This document shows positions 7,905-16,667 of a stretch of DNA of 46,511 bases, one piece after another. The DNA lies in contig JADYZV010000125.1 in the NCBI GenBank assembly GCA_020852965.1, positions 1 through 46,511 of the forward strand, read 5' to 3'. Under the pieces are notes generated by a model, which did not search any database, was not told the origin of the DNA, and saw only the letters and a list, made by a program, of their open reading frames with translations. The position numbers and the translations under genes are program-made. The DNA comes from Pirellulaceae bacterium. Lineage in GTDB: Bacteria > Planctomycetota > Planctomycetia > Pirellulales > Pirellulaceae. Each line of letters opens with the position of its first letter. The first letter of the stretch is position 1.

Positions 7905-10900
7905 GTGAAACTCAATTCAATCTTTCTGAAGCCCGTCGATCGAGCTATCGAAGGCGTCATTAAGGCCGACGACAGCGAACACTTACAGGACGAAGTCGAG
8001 GAGTACGTTCTAACCAACGAAGTTGAAAAGCGGCTCGAAGAATTCCTGGATGCGTACAACAACTACCACGGGGCCAATGGAGCCTGGATCTCTGGCTTCT
8101 TCGGTTCGGGGAAATCTCACTTGCTGAAAATGATCAGTCTGCTGCTGTCCAATGAGGACGTGGGGGGCCGCTCAGTTGTCGATTCGTTCCTTCAAAAATG
8201 TGGCGACAACAAGATCCTCAAGGGGGCGATCGAAAAATCGGGCGATATCGCGTCCAAGAGCATTCTGTTCAATATCGATCAGAAGGCCGACGTGATTAGT
8301 AAAACCGAGATCGACGCGCTTCTATCGGTGTTCGTGAAAGTCTTCAACGAGTCGTGCGGCTACTACGGCAAACAGGGCTATATCGCTGAATTCGAACGAG
8401 TCCTGGATGAAGATGGACTGCTCGATGGCTTCAAGCAGGAATTCGCCAAGCTCGAGGAGCGCGGGTGGGAGTGGGCGCGGATGCGGGTCAATCGATTCAT
8501 CACGCAAATTGACGCGGCTTACGCGGCGGTCACCGGGCAGAAAGTCGACGGCATCATCGATCGCTATCGCGCGGACTACAGCGTTTCGATCGAGGACTTC
8601 GCCAACCAGGTAAACAGCTTCATTCGCAAGCAGCCGGCCAAAAATTTCCGGCTCAATTTCTTCGTCGATGAAGTAGGCCAGTTCATCGCCGACAACATCA
8701 AGCTGATGACCAACTTGCAGACTATCGCCGAAAGCCTGGCCACTAAGTGCAAAGGCCAGGCGTGGATCATCGTTACCGGTCAGGAGGACATGAACACCGT
8801 CGTCGGTGAAATGGAAAAGCAACAGGGGAATGACTTTTCCAAAATCCAAGCCAGATTCAAGAACCGGCTCCCGCTGACCAGCAAGGATGTTGCTGAGGTC
8901 ATTCAAAAGCGACTGCTAGCCAAAACTGACGCCGGGAAACAGCAACTCGACCGTCTATACGCCGAGCAGTCCAACAACTTCCAAACGCTGTTCACCTTCT
9001 CCGACGGCTCCGTACAGTTTCGCAACTACCAGGACAACGAACACTTCTGTGACTGCTATCCCTTCGTCCCCTACCAGTTCGACCTGTTTCAGTCGTCGAT
9101 CCGCAATCTCTCCGAACGCAATGCATTTACTGGCAAGCACAGTAGCGTGGGCGAACGCTCGATGCTGGGCGTTTTCCAGGATGTAGCCAAGGGAATCGCC
9201 GATCACGCAGTGGGCCAACTAGCGACCTTTGACATGATGTTCGAGGGTCTGCGGACGGTGCTCAAATCGCAGATACAAAGCTCGATTATCAATGCCGAGC
9301 GGAATATCACCAACCCGCTAGCCGTCCGCCTGTTGAAAGCACTCTTCCTGGTCAAGTATGTCCGCGAATTCAAACCGACGGTCCGCAATCTGTGCGTATT
9401 GATGCTCGACCGCTTCGGCATGGATCTGGGGCAATTGCAAACCGACGTCGAGGAAGCGCTGAACCTTCTCGAAAATCAGGTTTACATTCAGCGCAGCGGC
9501 GAACTCTACGAATTCTTGACCGATGAGGAGAAGGACGTCGAGCAGGAGATCAAGAACACCGAGGTCGACACGGCCGACATCGCCGAAGAGCTATCGAAGA
9601 TCATCTTCGACCAAGTCATCCGCGCGAAAAAGCTGCGTTACGATGAGACCCGCCAGGACTATCCGTTCACGCGCAAGCTGGACGACCGAGTGTTCGGACG
9701 CACCCACGAGCTGTCGGTCCACATCGTCAGCCCCTTTCATGACGAATACCAGCAGCTTGACCAAATTAAAATGCGTCACATGGGCCAGCCCGAGCTATTG
9801 GTCGTACTCCCCGCCGATGATCGTCTGTTTCGCGATATCCAGCTCTTTAAGCAGACGGAGAAGTATATCAGCCAGAACTTTTCGCTCGCGAAACAGGATT
9901 CGGTCAAGCGGATTCTGACCGAGAAGACGTTCAGCAACCAAGATCGCCAGTCGGAGATCGCCGATAGCCTCAAGGAAGCGCTCGGCATGGCCAGGATGTT
10001 CGTAGCCAATAGCGAGGTGGAATCGAAGAGCCAAGATCCCAACACGCGGATTCACGAGGGGTTCGAAGAGCTCATCCGTCACACCTACACAAACTTGCCT
10101 ATGCTGCGCGGTATTCAGTACTCGGAGAACGAGATTGAGAAGTGCTTGCGAGGGGACGACAATAGTCTGTTCGCTGGCGACGCAACCGTGATGAGCGAAG
10201 CCGAGACAGAAATGCTGTCCGCCATCACCCGCAAGACACAGAGTGGTCTGCGAGTCACCGTTAAGCAACTCGTCGAGGATTTTGAAAAGAAGCCGTTTGG
10301 CTGGTACTTGGCCGCCATCCAGTGTACGTTGGCCAAGCTCTGCGGTAGATCCAGGATCGAAGTTCGGTCCGACGGACAGATTCTGGAGGATGGCAAGCTG
10401 GCGGCCGCCTTGAAAAACACACGCCTGCATGGCAATCTAGTTCTCGAGCCCCAGATCGAATTTCCCGGTCCCGTGATCCGCCGCGTGAAGGAGTTCTTTC
10501 AAGACTTCTTCGATCGCTCGGTTCGCTCCACCGAACCCAAAGGGATCGCCGAAGAACTTACCGACGGGTTCTCGGGGCTGCAGGAGGAATTGACGGCTAT
10601 GATGTCGCGCAGTCATGCCATCCCGTTTCTCTCCACGCTGGCGGAGCCGATAGCACAGTTGAAAGTCTTTGCTAAGAAGCCGGTCAAATACTTCTTCACT
10701 GAGTTCGAGTCCGAATTCGAAAGGCTGCTCGATCTCAAAGAGAACCTGTTGGACCCCATTCGCCGCTTCATGTCAGGCACCCAATTGGAGCTGTACTCGA
10801 AGGCTCGCAAGTTCTTGACTGAGAACGACGCCAACTTCAGTTATCTTGATGGCGGCGAGCACCGCCAACTCGAAGAGCTACTCAATGATCCGCAGTGTTA

Positions 10901-11420
10901 TTCTGGCACCGGAATCCAGCAGGTCAAAAAGCTGCATGAGGCCCTCCAGCAGCGATTGGAGACGCTGGCCGTCGATGCCCGCGTAGCGGCTGAGTCCGCA
11001 GTCACATCGAAGGTTCAGAGGCTGACGTCGATCAAGGACTATGACCAACTGACCAGTGAACAGAGAGCGCAGATTGAACAAATTGTACAGGAGACGATTC
11101 AGCAAATTCGATCTCAGCCGCTGATCGCAGTTGTCAAGGAAGCGGCCAGTCGCTTTGAAAACCACGGCTACAACGACATCTTGTCGAAAGTCACCCTGTG
11201 GATTAGATCAACAACAGAGGGATATCGGATTCCCAGCAAGGGAGATGCAGCTACCTCGCCTAAACCAGCTTCCGTTGCCCAGTTCATATCGCTTTCGAGT
11301 CTCAACGTCGAATTTCCCAAGCCCTGGTTGGAGAGTGAGCCAGACGTCGACGCCTACCTAGCGACCATGAAGAAAGCGATGATGCTGGCCATTAGTGAAA
11401 ACAAACGCATTCAGATTTAG
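7905..11420 (+). CDS. brxC: BrxC, BREX P-loop ATPase
   Basis: An 1171-aa AAA-type ATPase. The phosphate-binding loop GFFGSGKS is at residues 64-71, following a short N-terminal segment (SIFLKPVDRAIEGVIKADD) that is characteristic of BrxC/PglY. NFFVDEVGQF, near residue 250, is the likely Walker B region. BrxC is an essential BREX core protein, thought to act with BrxB, PglX and PglZ in methylation and phage exclusion. Start is GTG, with TAAGG 8 nt upstream. Length is typical of the family and no disruption is seen. Confidence 0.93.
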   Translation: MKLNSIFLKPVDRAIEGVIKADDSEHLQDEVEEYVLTNEVEKRLEEFLDAYNNYHGANGAWISGFFGSGKSHLLKMISLLLSNEDVGGRSVVDSFLQKCGDNKILKGAIEKSGDIASKSILFNIDQKADVISKTEIDALLSVFVKVFNESCGYYGKQGYIAEFERVLDEDGLLDGFKQEFAKLEERGWEWARMRVNRFITQIDAAYAAVTGQKVDGIIDRYRADYSVSIEDFANQVNSFIRKQPAKNFRLNFFVDEVGQFIADNIKLMTNLQTIAESLATKCKGQAWIIVTGQEDMNTVVGEMEKQQGNDFSKIQARFKNRLPLTSKDVAEVIQKRLLAKTDAGKQQLDRLYAEQSNNFQTLFTFSDGSVQFRNYQDNEHFCDCYPFVPYQFDLFQSSIRNLSERNAFTGKHSSVGERSMLGVFQDVAKGIADHAVGQLATFDMMFEGLRTVLKSQIQSSIINAERNITNPLAVRLLKALFLVKYVREFKPTVRNLCVLMLDRFGMDLGQLQTDVEEALNLLENQVYIQRSGELYEFLTDEEKDVEQEIKNTEVDTADIAEELSKIIFDQVIRAKKLRYDETRQDYPFTRKLDDRVFGRTHELSVHIVSPFHDEYQQLDQIKMRHMGQPELLVVLPADDRLFRDIQLFKQTEKYISQNFSLAKQDSVKRILTEKTFSNQDRQSEIADSLKEALGMARMFVANSEVESKSQDPNTRIHEGFEELIRHTYTNLPMLRGIQYSENEIEKCLRGDDNSLFAGDATVMSEAETEMLSAITRKTQSGLRVTVKQLVEDFEKKPFGWYLAAIQCTLAKLCGRSRIEVRSDGQILEDGKLAAALKNTRLHGNLVLEPQIEFPGPVIRRVKEFFQDFFDRSVRSTEPKGIAEELTDGFSGLQEELTAMMSRSHAIPFLSTLAEPIAQLKVFAKKPVKYFFTEFESEFERLLDLKENLLDPIRRFMSGTQLELYSKARKFLTENDANFSYLDGGEHRQLEELLNDPQCYSGTGIQQVKKLHEALQQRLETLAVDARVAAESAVTSKVQRLTSIKDYDQLTSEQRAQIEQIVQETIQQIRSQPLIAVVKEAASRFENHGYNDILSKVTLWIRSTTEGYRIPSKGDAATSPKPASVAQFISLSSLNVEFPKPWLESEPDVDAYLATMKKAMMLAISENKRIQI

Positions 11421-11534
11421 AGCCTTCCCCAAACCCTATCAGCCTTTATTCGCCGATTCGCCAATATCAGCCGCCGAACGTTAGCTCCCGGTTGTTCGTT
11501 TTCCCGACTCTTCCACGAACGGAGTACCAGTCAT

Positions 11535-12383
11535 ATGAAACGTGAATTAATACTATCGCTTACCGAGAACTTTGAGGCTCACGCTCAAGAGACGGAGAAC
11601 GGCATCGATTACTGGCTCGCCCGTGACCTTCAGCAATTGCTTGGCTATTCCAAATGGGACAATTTTCTCAATCCGATTTCCAAGGCTAAAACGGCATGTG
11701 AAGTATCTGGACATGAGGTTTTGGACCATTTTGCTGACGTCGGGAAGATGGTCGAGCTCGGTTCGGGCAGTCAGCGCGAAATCGACGACATCATGCTGAC
11801 CCGCTATGCTTGCTACCTTATCGCGCAGAATGGCGATCCACAGAAGGAAGAGATTGCCTTTGCGCAAACGTATTTTGCGATGCAGACACGTAAAGCAGAG
11901 CTCATCGAAGAAAGACTGCTTGCAGCCGAACGCATCTCTGCCAGACAAAAGCTAACCGGAACTGAGAAAGAACTATCGTCAGTCATCTACCAACAGACTG
12001 GTGGAAATCAGAACTTTGCCATAATACGCAGCAAGGGAGATCAAGCGCTTTTCAACAAATCCACACAAACGATGAAGTCGCATTGGAAAGTACCTGCGAG
12101 CCGTGCATTGGCCGACTTTGCTCCAACGATCATCTTGAAAGCAAAAGACTTCGCCACCGAGATAACGATTCATAATGCCAGGCAGCATCAACTCTCGACT
12201 GAGAATCAGATTTCCAGCGAGCATATCAGCAACAATCGTGCGGTGCGCAATACGTTGCTCAGTCGTGGCATTCGTCCCGAAGAATTGCCTGCTGCAGAAG
12301 ACGTGAAGAAAGTAGAGCGACGCTTAGCTTCAGAAGATAAGAAGTCGCTTAAAAACCCCGACTGCCTAGGGGAATCTGAGTAA
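11535..12383 (+). CDS. dinD: DinD-like DNA-damage-inducible protein
   Basis: A 282-aa protein matching DinD: YWLARDLQQLLGYSKWDNF at residues 26-44 (a BRO-N/antirepressor-like domain), LTRYACYLIAQNGDP, the FAQTYFA region, and a C-terminal part with NRAVRNTLLSRGIRPEELP. DinD of E. coli is an SOS-induced inhibitor of RecA filaments. The start is supported by GGAG 10 nt upstream. It sits between brxC and pglX, separated by 114 nt before and 215 nt after, so it is probably an inserted cargo gene with its own expression, not a BREX core part. No LexA box is evident. Confidence 0.88.
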   Translation: MKRELILSLTENFEAHAQETENGIDYWLARDLQQLLGYSKWDNFLNPISKAKTACEVSGHEVLDHFADVGKMVELGSGSQREIDDIMLTRYACYLIAQNGDPQKEEIAFAQTYFAMQTRKAELIEERLLAAERISARQKLTGTEKELSSVIYQQTGGNQNFAIIRSKGDQALFNKSTQTMKSHWKVPASRALADFAPTIILKAKDFATEITIHNARQHQLSTENQISSEHISNNRAVRNTLLSRGIRPEELPAAEDVKKVERRLASEDKKSLKNPDCLGESE

Positions 12384-12465
12384 GCCCACCGCTTCGATTG
12401 CTGAGCACGCGCCAAATACCGGTAAGCATTTTGGAACGATAGCTGATTGGGCATCGCCACACTGC

Positions 12466-12534
12466 GTTGGAGTCCAGGCTTTAGCCGCTATACGGCGTTC
12501 CACATGCAGAGGCGTCTAAAGATTGCGCTCCAAC
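12466..12534. repeat. 69-bp palindromic repeat, copy 2
   Basis: Left arm GTTGGAGTCCAGGCTTTAG; right arm ends GCGCTCCAAC, the inverse of the left end, with TCTAAAG facing CTTTAG. Length equals the copy at 5260. It lies between dinD and pglX and could form a hairpin in the transcript between the genes. Confidence 0.7.
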
Positions 12535-12598
12535 AAATGCGGATAGCCCGAATATACAAACACACAAATCTCTACCCAGCACACCATCGGCCACCAAC

Positions 12599-15500
12599 AT
12601 GGATACCAGCAAGCTTCGCAAATTCGCCTCCTCCGCTCGCCAGGCGCTCATCGAACAAGTCAGCACACGACTTACCAAAGTCCTGGCCGACGGCAGCCTA
12701 GCTCGCCGCGAAAGCGCCAGTGCCGTCGCCGAGCTCGAACAGCGAATCCGGGAAGCTGGCCAGGTCCAAGTCATCGAGACCGTTGCCTACACGTGGTTCA
12801 ATCGCTTTTGCGCATTGCGCTACATGGATGTCAACCGTTACACGCGGATCGGCGTTCTCTCTCCCACCGAAGGCCAATTCCAGCCAGAGATTTTGGCTGA
12901 AGCCAAGATGGGGCACATCGACGAAGACCTGATCCCCGACAAAGTGCGGCAAAAAGTGCTCCGTTTGCTGAATGAGAGCGATCCGAGTTCCGATCCGCAG
13001 GGGGAGGCCTATCGCTTGCTGCTGGTAGCGGTTTGCAATCACTACCACTCGCTGATGCCCTTCATGTTTGAAAAGATCGCCGACTACACCGAGCTGTTGT
13101 TACCCGACGACTTGCTATCGGCGAGCTCCATTCCCGCCGCCACGCGTGAAGCTCTCGTACCCGACAACTGTTCGCCGGAGCACACGCAAGAGTCGGTCGA
13201 GGTCATTGGCTGGCTCTACCAATTCTACATCGCCGAGAAGAAGGACGAAGTCTTTGCAGCGTTGAAGAAGGGCAAGAAGATCACGCCAGAAAACATTCCA
13301 GCCGCCACGCAGTTGTTCACGCCGCACTGGATCGTGCGCTACCTCGTCGAGAACTCGCTGGGCCGATTGTGGATGCTCAACCATCCCGACTCGAAGCTCA
13401 TCGAGCGGATGGACTATTACATCAAACCCGAGGCAGAGGCAGAGACAGGAGCGAGGGACGAGGGGCGAGGGACGAGTAGAAAACAAGGGGATACGAATGG
13501 CAGTTCAGAGCTACAAAGACCTGATCGTCTGGCAGCGTGCGATGGAACTAGTGACGCAAATTTACAAGGAGACGAAGACGTTTCCCAAAGAGGAAATGTA
13601 CGGTCTGACGAGTCAGTTGCGTCGGGCGGCCGTGTCGATTCCATCCAACATCGCGGAGAATCATGCGCGGAAAGGAACAGCGGAATTCAGGAACTTTCTA
13701 TCGATAGCGAGAGGCAGTCTGGCAGAAGTGGAAACGCAGCTTCTGATCTCGCTCAATCTGAACTACTTGGATCAAACAAGGCTGGCACAACTGATGGCCA
13801 TACAAATCGAAGTCAACAAGATGGTCAACGCACTAATGCAGAAGTTGGTCTGACTCGCCCCTCGCCCCCCGCCTCTCATCCCTCGTCCCCCGCCCCTCCC
13901 CCCTCGTCCCCCGCCCCTCATCCCTCGTCCCTCGCCCCTCATCCCTCGTCAACTAACTTTCCCCGCATATCTTCACCGGAGGAAATAAAGATCTGCGATC
14001 CCGCGTGTGGCAGCGGTCACATGCTGACGTATGCCTTTGATCTACTGTACGCCATCTACGAAGAGCAGGGTTATCAGGCGACCGACATCCCGCGATTGAT
14101 CCTCACCAATAATCTTTACGGCGTCGAGATCGACCCGCGCGCCGGCGCGTTGGCCGCATTTGCGCTGACGATGAAGGCGAGGGAAAAGTACCGGCGTTTT
14201 TTGAGCAGCGGCAAAGTCGTGCAGCCTAACATCTGCGTGTTGGAGAATATCAAAGTCGATCCACAGGAGCTCGACGACTATATGGACAAGGTCGGTCGCG
14301 ACCTATTCAGCGACTGCTTGCAGGGTGTCGTGAATCAGTGGGAGGAAGCTGAGAACTTCGGTTCGTTGATTCGTCCGCAGGTGAGCGACGTCAGTGACGT
14401 ACTGGAATTACTTCGCGAGCGCGAGATGGGCGAAGACCTGTTCATTGCCAACATTCACCAGAAAGTGCTCAAGGCGCTGCGGCAGGCCGATTATCTGAGT
14501 CCCAAGTATCACGTCGTCGTCGCAAACCCTCCGTATCTAGGCAGCCGCGGCATGAATTCTTCTATGAAGAAGTTCACGACCAGCAATTACAATGAAGCCA
14601 AGTCCGACTTATTTGCAGGTTTTATGGAACGCAACCTAGAACTTGCGCTTGAACGCGGGCTCGTTGCGATGATAACGATGCAAAGCTGGATGTTCCTGTC
14701 TTCGTACAGGGAACTAAGAGAGCGCCTGATTTCCAACATAAAATTATTGACGATGGCGCAATTAGGAGAGCGTGCTTTCGACACCATCGGAGGCGCGGTG
14801 GTGTCAACTACTTGCTTTGTGTTGGCGAACCTGCGGGGAGCAGACTATCCAACAACTTTCTTGCGCTTAGTCGATGGAGGGAGCGAAGCGGAGAAACAGC
14901 AGTCGTTCCGTGAAGACCCAAATTGTAGAATCATTGAAAAAACATCGACGTTCTCCAGTATCCCAGGTTCTCCATTTGCCTATTGGGTACATCGGAAGGT
15001 GCGAGAATGTTTTCAGTATTTCGAGCCGTTGCACGCGGTCGCGACGCCAAGAGCTGGGATGATTACCGGAAACAACGACCAGTTCGTGCGGTTCGCATTT
15101 GAGGTTGAGAGAAGGAAGATTGGCCTCAATTGCACTAGCCGTGAATCGGCATCAAAATCAGGCAAAAAGTGGTTCCCCTATCAAAAGGGCGGTACGTATC
15201 GAAAGTGGTTTGGCAATGTCGAACATGTAGTTGATTGGGAATCGGACGGACGCAGGCTTCGCACTACGACGGATGAGAACGGCAAAGTACCGGCTCATGC
15301 ATTTAACGAAGACTACATTTTCAAGCCCAACGCCAATTGGTCGGCAATTTCCACTACAAACTTTGCTTGCCGATTTACGCGAGGCGGTTGTCTATTCGAT
15401 GCGAGCGGCTCAGCAGCGTTTCCATCTCCAGAAATGGTGCCGGCCGTTGTCGCTTTTCTAAACTCAAGTGTGGCTAGGACACTATTGAATGCTATTAATC

Positions 15501-16666
15501 CAACGGTGAATTTTCAAGCATGGGAAATTGGGTCTCTTCCTTTTTTTCATTCTTCTTCGGCAGTCCAAGTTATTCGCGAAAATACGGAGTCACTAATATC
15601 AATTGTCGAAAGCGATTGGAACACCAATGAAACGTCACTTGGGTTCAGTAATAATCCGTTTCTCGACAATAGCATTCGCGGAGAAATGTGCGACGCCTAT
15701 CTGCGTTTCAATGAATCTTCGCGATCGATAACCCAGAAGGCGCAGCGCTTAGAGGAAATGATCGACGAATTAATAATTGAATCCTACCAGGTGGGATCGG
15801 TATTAAGTTCCGCAATTCAAGACCTTTCCGAAGTCACGCTCTACTGCAACCCCGCATTTCGCTACGGCTCGGACAAGAGCGAGTCGGAACTTGAAGTCCT
15901 TCTTCTTGCGGACACGATGCGTGAATTAATCAGCTACGCCGTGGGCTGCATGTTGGGGCGTTACTCGCTGGACAAACCGGGACTGATCCTGGCCAATCAA
16001 GGCGAAACGGTCGACGACTACCGTCAGCAGATTCCCGAACCGTCCTTCTCACCCGACGAAGACAACGTCATCCCCCTTCTCGATGGCGATTGGTTCACCG
16101 ACGATATCAGCCAGCGTTTCAAAGAGTTTCTCAAAGTCACCTTCGGCACCGAGCACTACGACGAGAACCTCACCTTCCTAGAAAACGCTCTCTACCCCGA
16201 CAATCTGACCGGCAGGAAGCGCAAGACCATCCGCGACTACTTCTTAAAAGAGTTCTATAACCACCACCTCAAGCTCTACAAAAAGCGGCCCATCTACTGG
16301 CTCTTCAGCAGCCCCAAGGGGACCTTCAACGCCCTGATCTACATGCACCGCTACCGCCCCGACACGGTCAGCGTCGTGCTGAGCTACCTTCGCGACTTCC
16401 GCGACAAACTCACCCACCACACCGCCCACCTCCAATCCGTCGCCGACCGCGCCGACGGCTCCAAGTCCGACAAGACCAAAGCCCTCAAGCAGATCAACGA
16501 ATTCAAAAAGCAACTGAAGGAGCTCGACGACTACGAACGCACCACGCTCTTCCCCCTAGCGCAAAAGCAGATCCCCATCGACCTCGATGACGGCGTCAAA
16601 GTCAACTACCCCAAGTTCGGCGCCGCCCTCAAGAAGATCCCAGGCCTGGAAAAGAAAGAGGACTAA
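12599..16666 (+). CDS. pglX: PglX, BREX DNA adenine methyltransferase (with in-frame insertion)
   Basis: A 1355-aa N6-adenine methyltransferase that marks host DNA in BREX type 1. The start MDTSKLRKFASSARQ is standard for the family. SAM motif I DPACGSG is at residues 467-473 and the catalytic NPPY at 643-646. The C-terminal region (FYNHHLKLYKKRPIYWLFSS) is typical. About 170 residues between roughly 284 and 451 are foreign: low-complexity Ser/Pro/Ala/His stretches and out-of-frame coding of a four-helix-bundle gene. This segment lies just before motif I and leaves the frame open, so a full-length though enlarged protein is possible. Codons from about 14550 to 15880 look AT-richer than both ends, suggesting exchange of the target-recognition part. 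Confidence 0.9.
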   Translation: MDTSKLRKFASSARQALIEQVSTRLTKVLADGSLARRESASAVAELEQRIREAGQVQVIETVAYTWFNRFCALRYMDVNRYTRIGVLSPTEGQFQPEILAEAKMGHIDEDLIPDKVRQKVLRLLNESDPSSDPQGEAYRLLLVAVCNHYHSLMPFMFEKIADYTELLLPDDLLSASSIPAATREALVPDNCSPEHTQESVEVIGWLYQFYIAEKKDEVFAALKKGKKITPENIPAATQLFTPHWIVRYLVENSLGRLWMLNHPDSKLIERMDYYIKPEAEAETGARDEGRGTSRKQGDTNGSSELQRPDRLAACDGTSDANLQGDEDVSQRGNVRSDESVASGGRVDSIQHRGESCAERNSGIQELSIDSERQSGRSGNAASDLAQSELLGSNKAGTTDGHTNRSQQDGQRTNAEVGLTRPSPPASHPSSPAPPPSSPAPHPSSLAPHPSSTNFPRISSPEEIKICDPACGSGHMLTYAFDLLYAIYEEQGYQATDIPRLILTNNLYGVEIDPRAGALAAFALTMKAREKYRRFLSSGKVVQPNICVLENIKVDPQELDDYMDKVGRDLFSDCLQGVVNQWEEAENFGSLIRPQVSDVSDVLELLREREMGEDLFIANIHQKVLKALRQADYLSPKYHVVVANPPYLGSRGMNSSMKKFTTSNYNEAKSDLFAGFMERNLELALERGLVAMITMQSWMFLSSYRELRERLISNIKLLTMAQLGERAFDTIGGAVVSTTCFVLANLRGADYPTTFLRLVDGGSEAEKQQSFREDPNCRIIEKTSTFSSIPGSPFAYWVHRKVRECFQYFEPLHAVATPRAGMITGNNDQFVRFAFEVERRKIGLNCTSRESASKSGKKWFPYQKGGTYRKWFGNVEHVVDWESDGRRLRTTTDENGKVPAHAFNEDYIFKPNANWSAISTTNFACRFTRGGCLFDASGSAAFPSPEMVPAVVAFLNSSVARTLLNAINPTVNFQAWEIGSLPFFHSSSAVQVIRENTESLISIVESDWNTNETSLGFSNNPFLDNSIRGEMCDAYLRFNESSRSITQKAQRLEEMIDELIIESYQVGSVLSSAIQDLSEVTLYCNPAFRYGSDKSESELEVLLLADTMRELISYAVGCMLGRYSLDKPGLILANQGETVDDYRQQIPEPSFSPDEDNVIPLLDGDWFTDDISQRFKEFLKVTFGTEHYDENLTFLENALYPDNLTGRKRKTIRDYFLKEFYNHHLKLYKKRPIYWLFSSPKGTFNALIYMHRYRPDTVSVVLSYLRDFRDKLTHHTAHLQSVADRADGSKSDKTKALKQINEFKKQLKELDDYERTTLFPLAQKQIPIDLDDGVKVNYPKFGAALKKIPGLEKKED
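13449..13476. repeat. Left heptad arm of the pglX insertion
   Basis: Four 7-bp units of the form GAGCGAG, GGACGAG, GGGCGAG, GGACGAG. They are the inverse of the CTCGTCC/CTCGCCC units of the right arm. No stop codon occurs in the pglX frame. Confidence 0.8.
13497..13853 (+). CDS. Four-helix-bundle protein (23S rRNA IVS / S23 family), nested in pglX
   Basis: A 118-aa protein with the S23 family pattern: YKDLIVWQRAMELV at the start, YGLTSQLRRAAVSIPSNIAE in the middle, and helical EFRNFLSIARGSLAEVETQL before the end. It is complete, with a ribosome-binding site AAGGGG about 6 nt before the ATG, and is read in the +1 phase relative to pglX. Members fold as four helices and assemble as pentamers; their function is not established (the related Avd acts with reverse transcriptase in diversity-generating retroelements). 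The stop codon is followed immediately by the right heptad arm. It could be translated from the pglX transcript. Confidence 0.85.
   Translation: MAVQSYKDLIVWQRAMELVTQIYKETKTFPKEEMYGLTSQLRRAAVSIPSNIAENHARKGTAEFRNFLSIARGSLAEVETQLLISLNLNYLDQTRLAQLMAIQIEVNKMVNALMQKLV
13854..13951. repeat. Right heptad arm of the pglX insertion
   Basis: Fourteen consecutive 7-bp units, consensus CTCRYCC (for example CTCGCCC, CTCATCC, CTCGTCC, CCCGCCC), starting directly after the TGA of the nested gene. Because 7 is not a multiple of 3, all phases are read; none of the units creates a stop in the plus direction, so pglX reads through as Pro/Ser/Ala/His-rich sequence. Confidence 0.85.
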
Positions 16667-16667
16667 T

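Larger units (their letters stand above)
13449..13950 (+). mobile_element. IVS-type element inserted in pglX
   Basis: A roughly 500-bp unit made of a left arm of four 7-bp units (13449-13476), a complete four-helix-bundle gene (13497-13853) and a right arm of fourteen 7-bp units (13854-13951). The left arm is the reverse complement of the right arm's end with only a few mismatches. Flanking codons on both sides are ordinary PglX sequence, which dates the element as an insertion. Such small genes are best known as intervening sequences in 23S rRNA; here the host is a protein gene. How it moves is unknown, and no transposase is present. Confidence 0.8.

Noticed and set aside
8322-8906. Long minus-strand open frame opposite brxC (194 aa)
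   Set aside because: It lies wholly opposite a well-supported brxC reading frame and shows no domain; codon bias of the real gene opens the antisense frame. The same applies to 9795-10430.
13449-13951. Intein or group I/II intron in pglX
   Set aside because: No intein splicing motifs or intron core are visible; the insert is explained by an S23-family gene with heptad arms.
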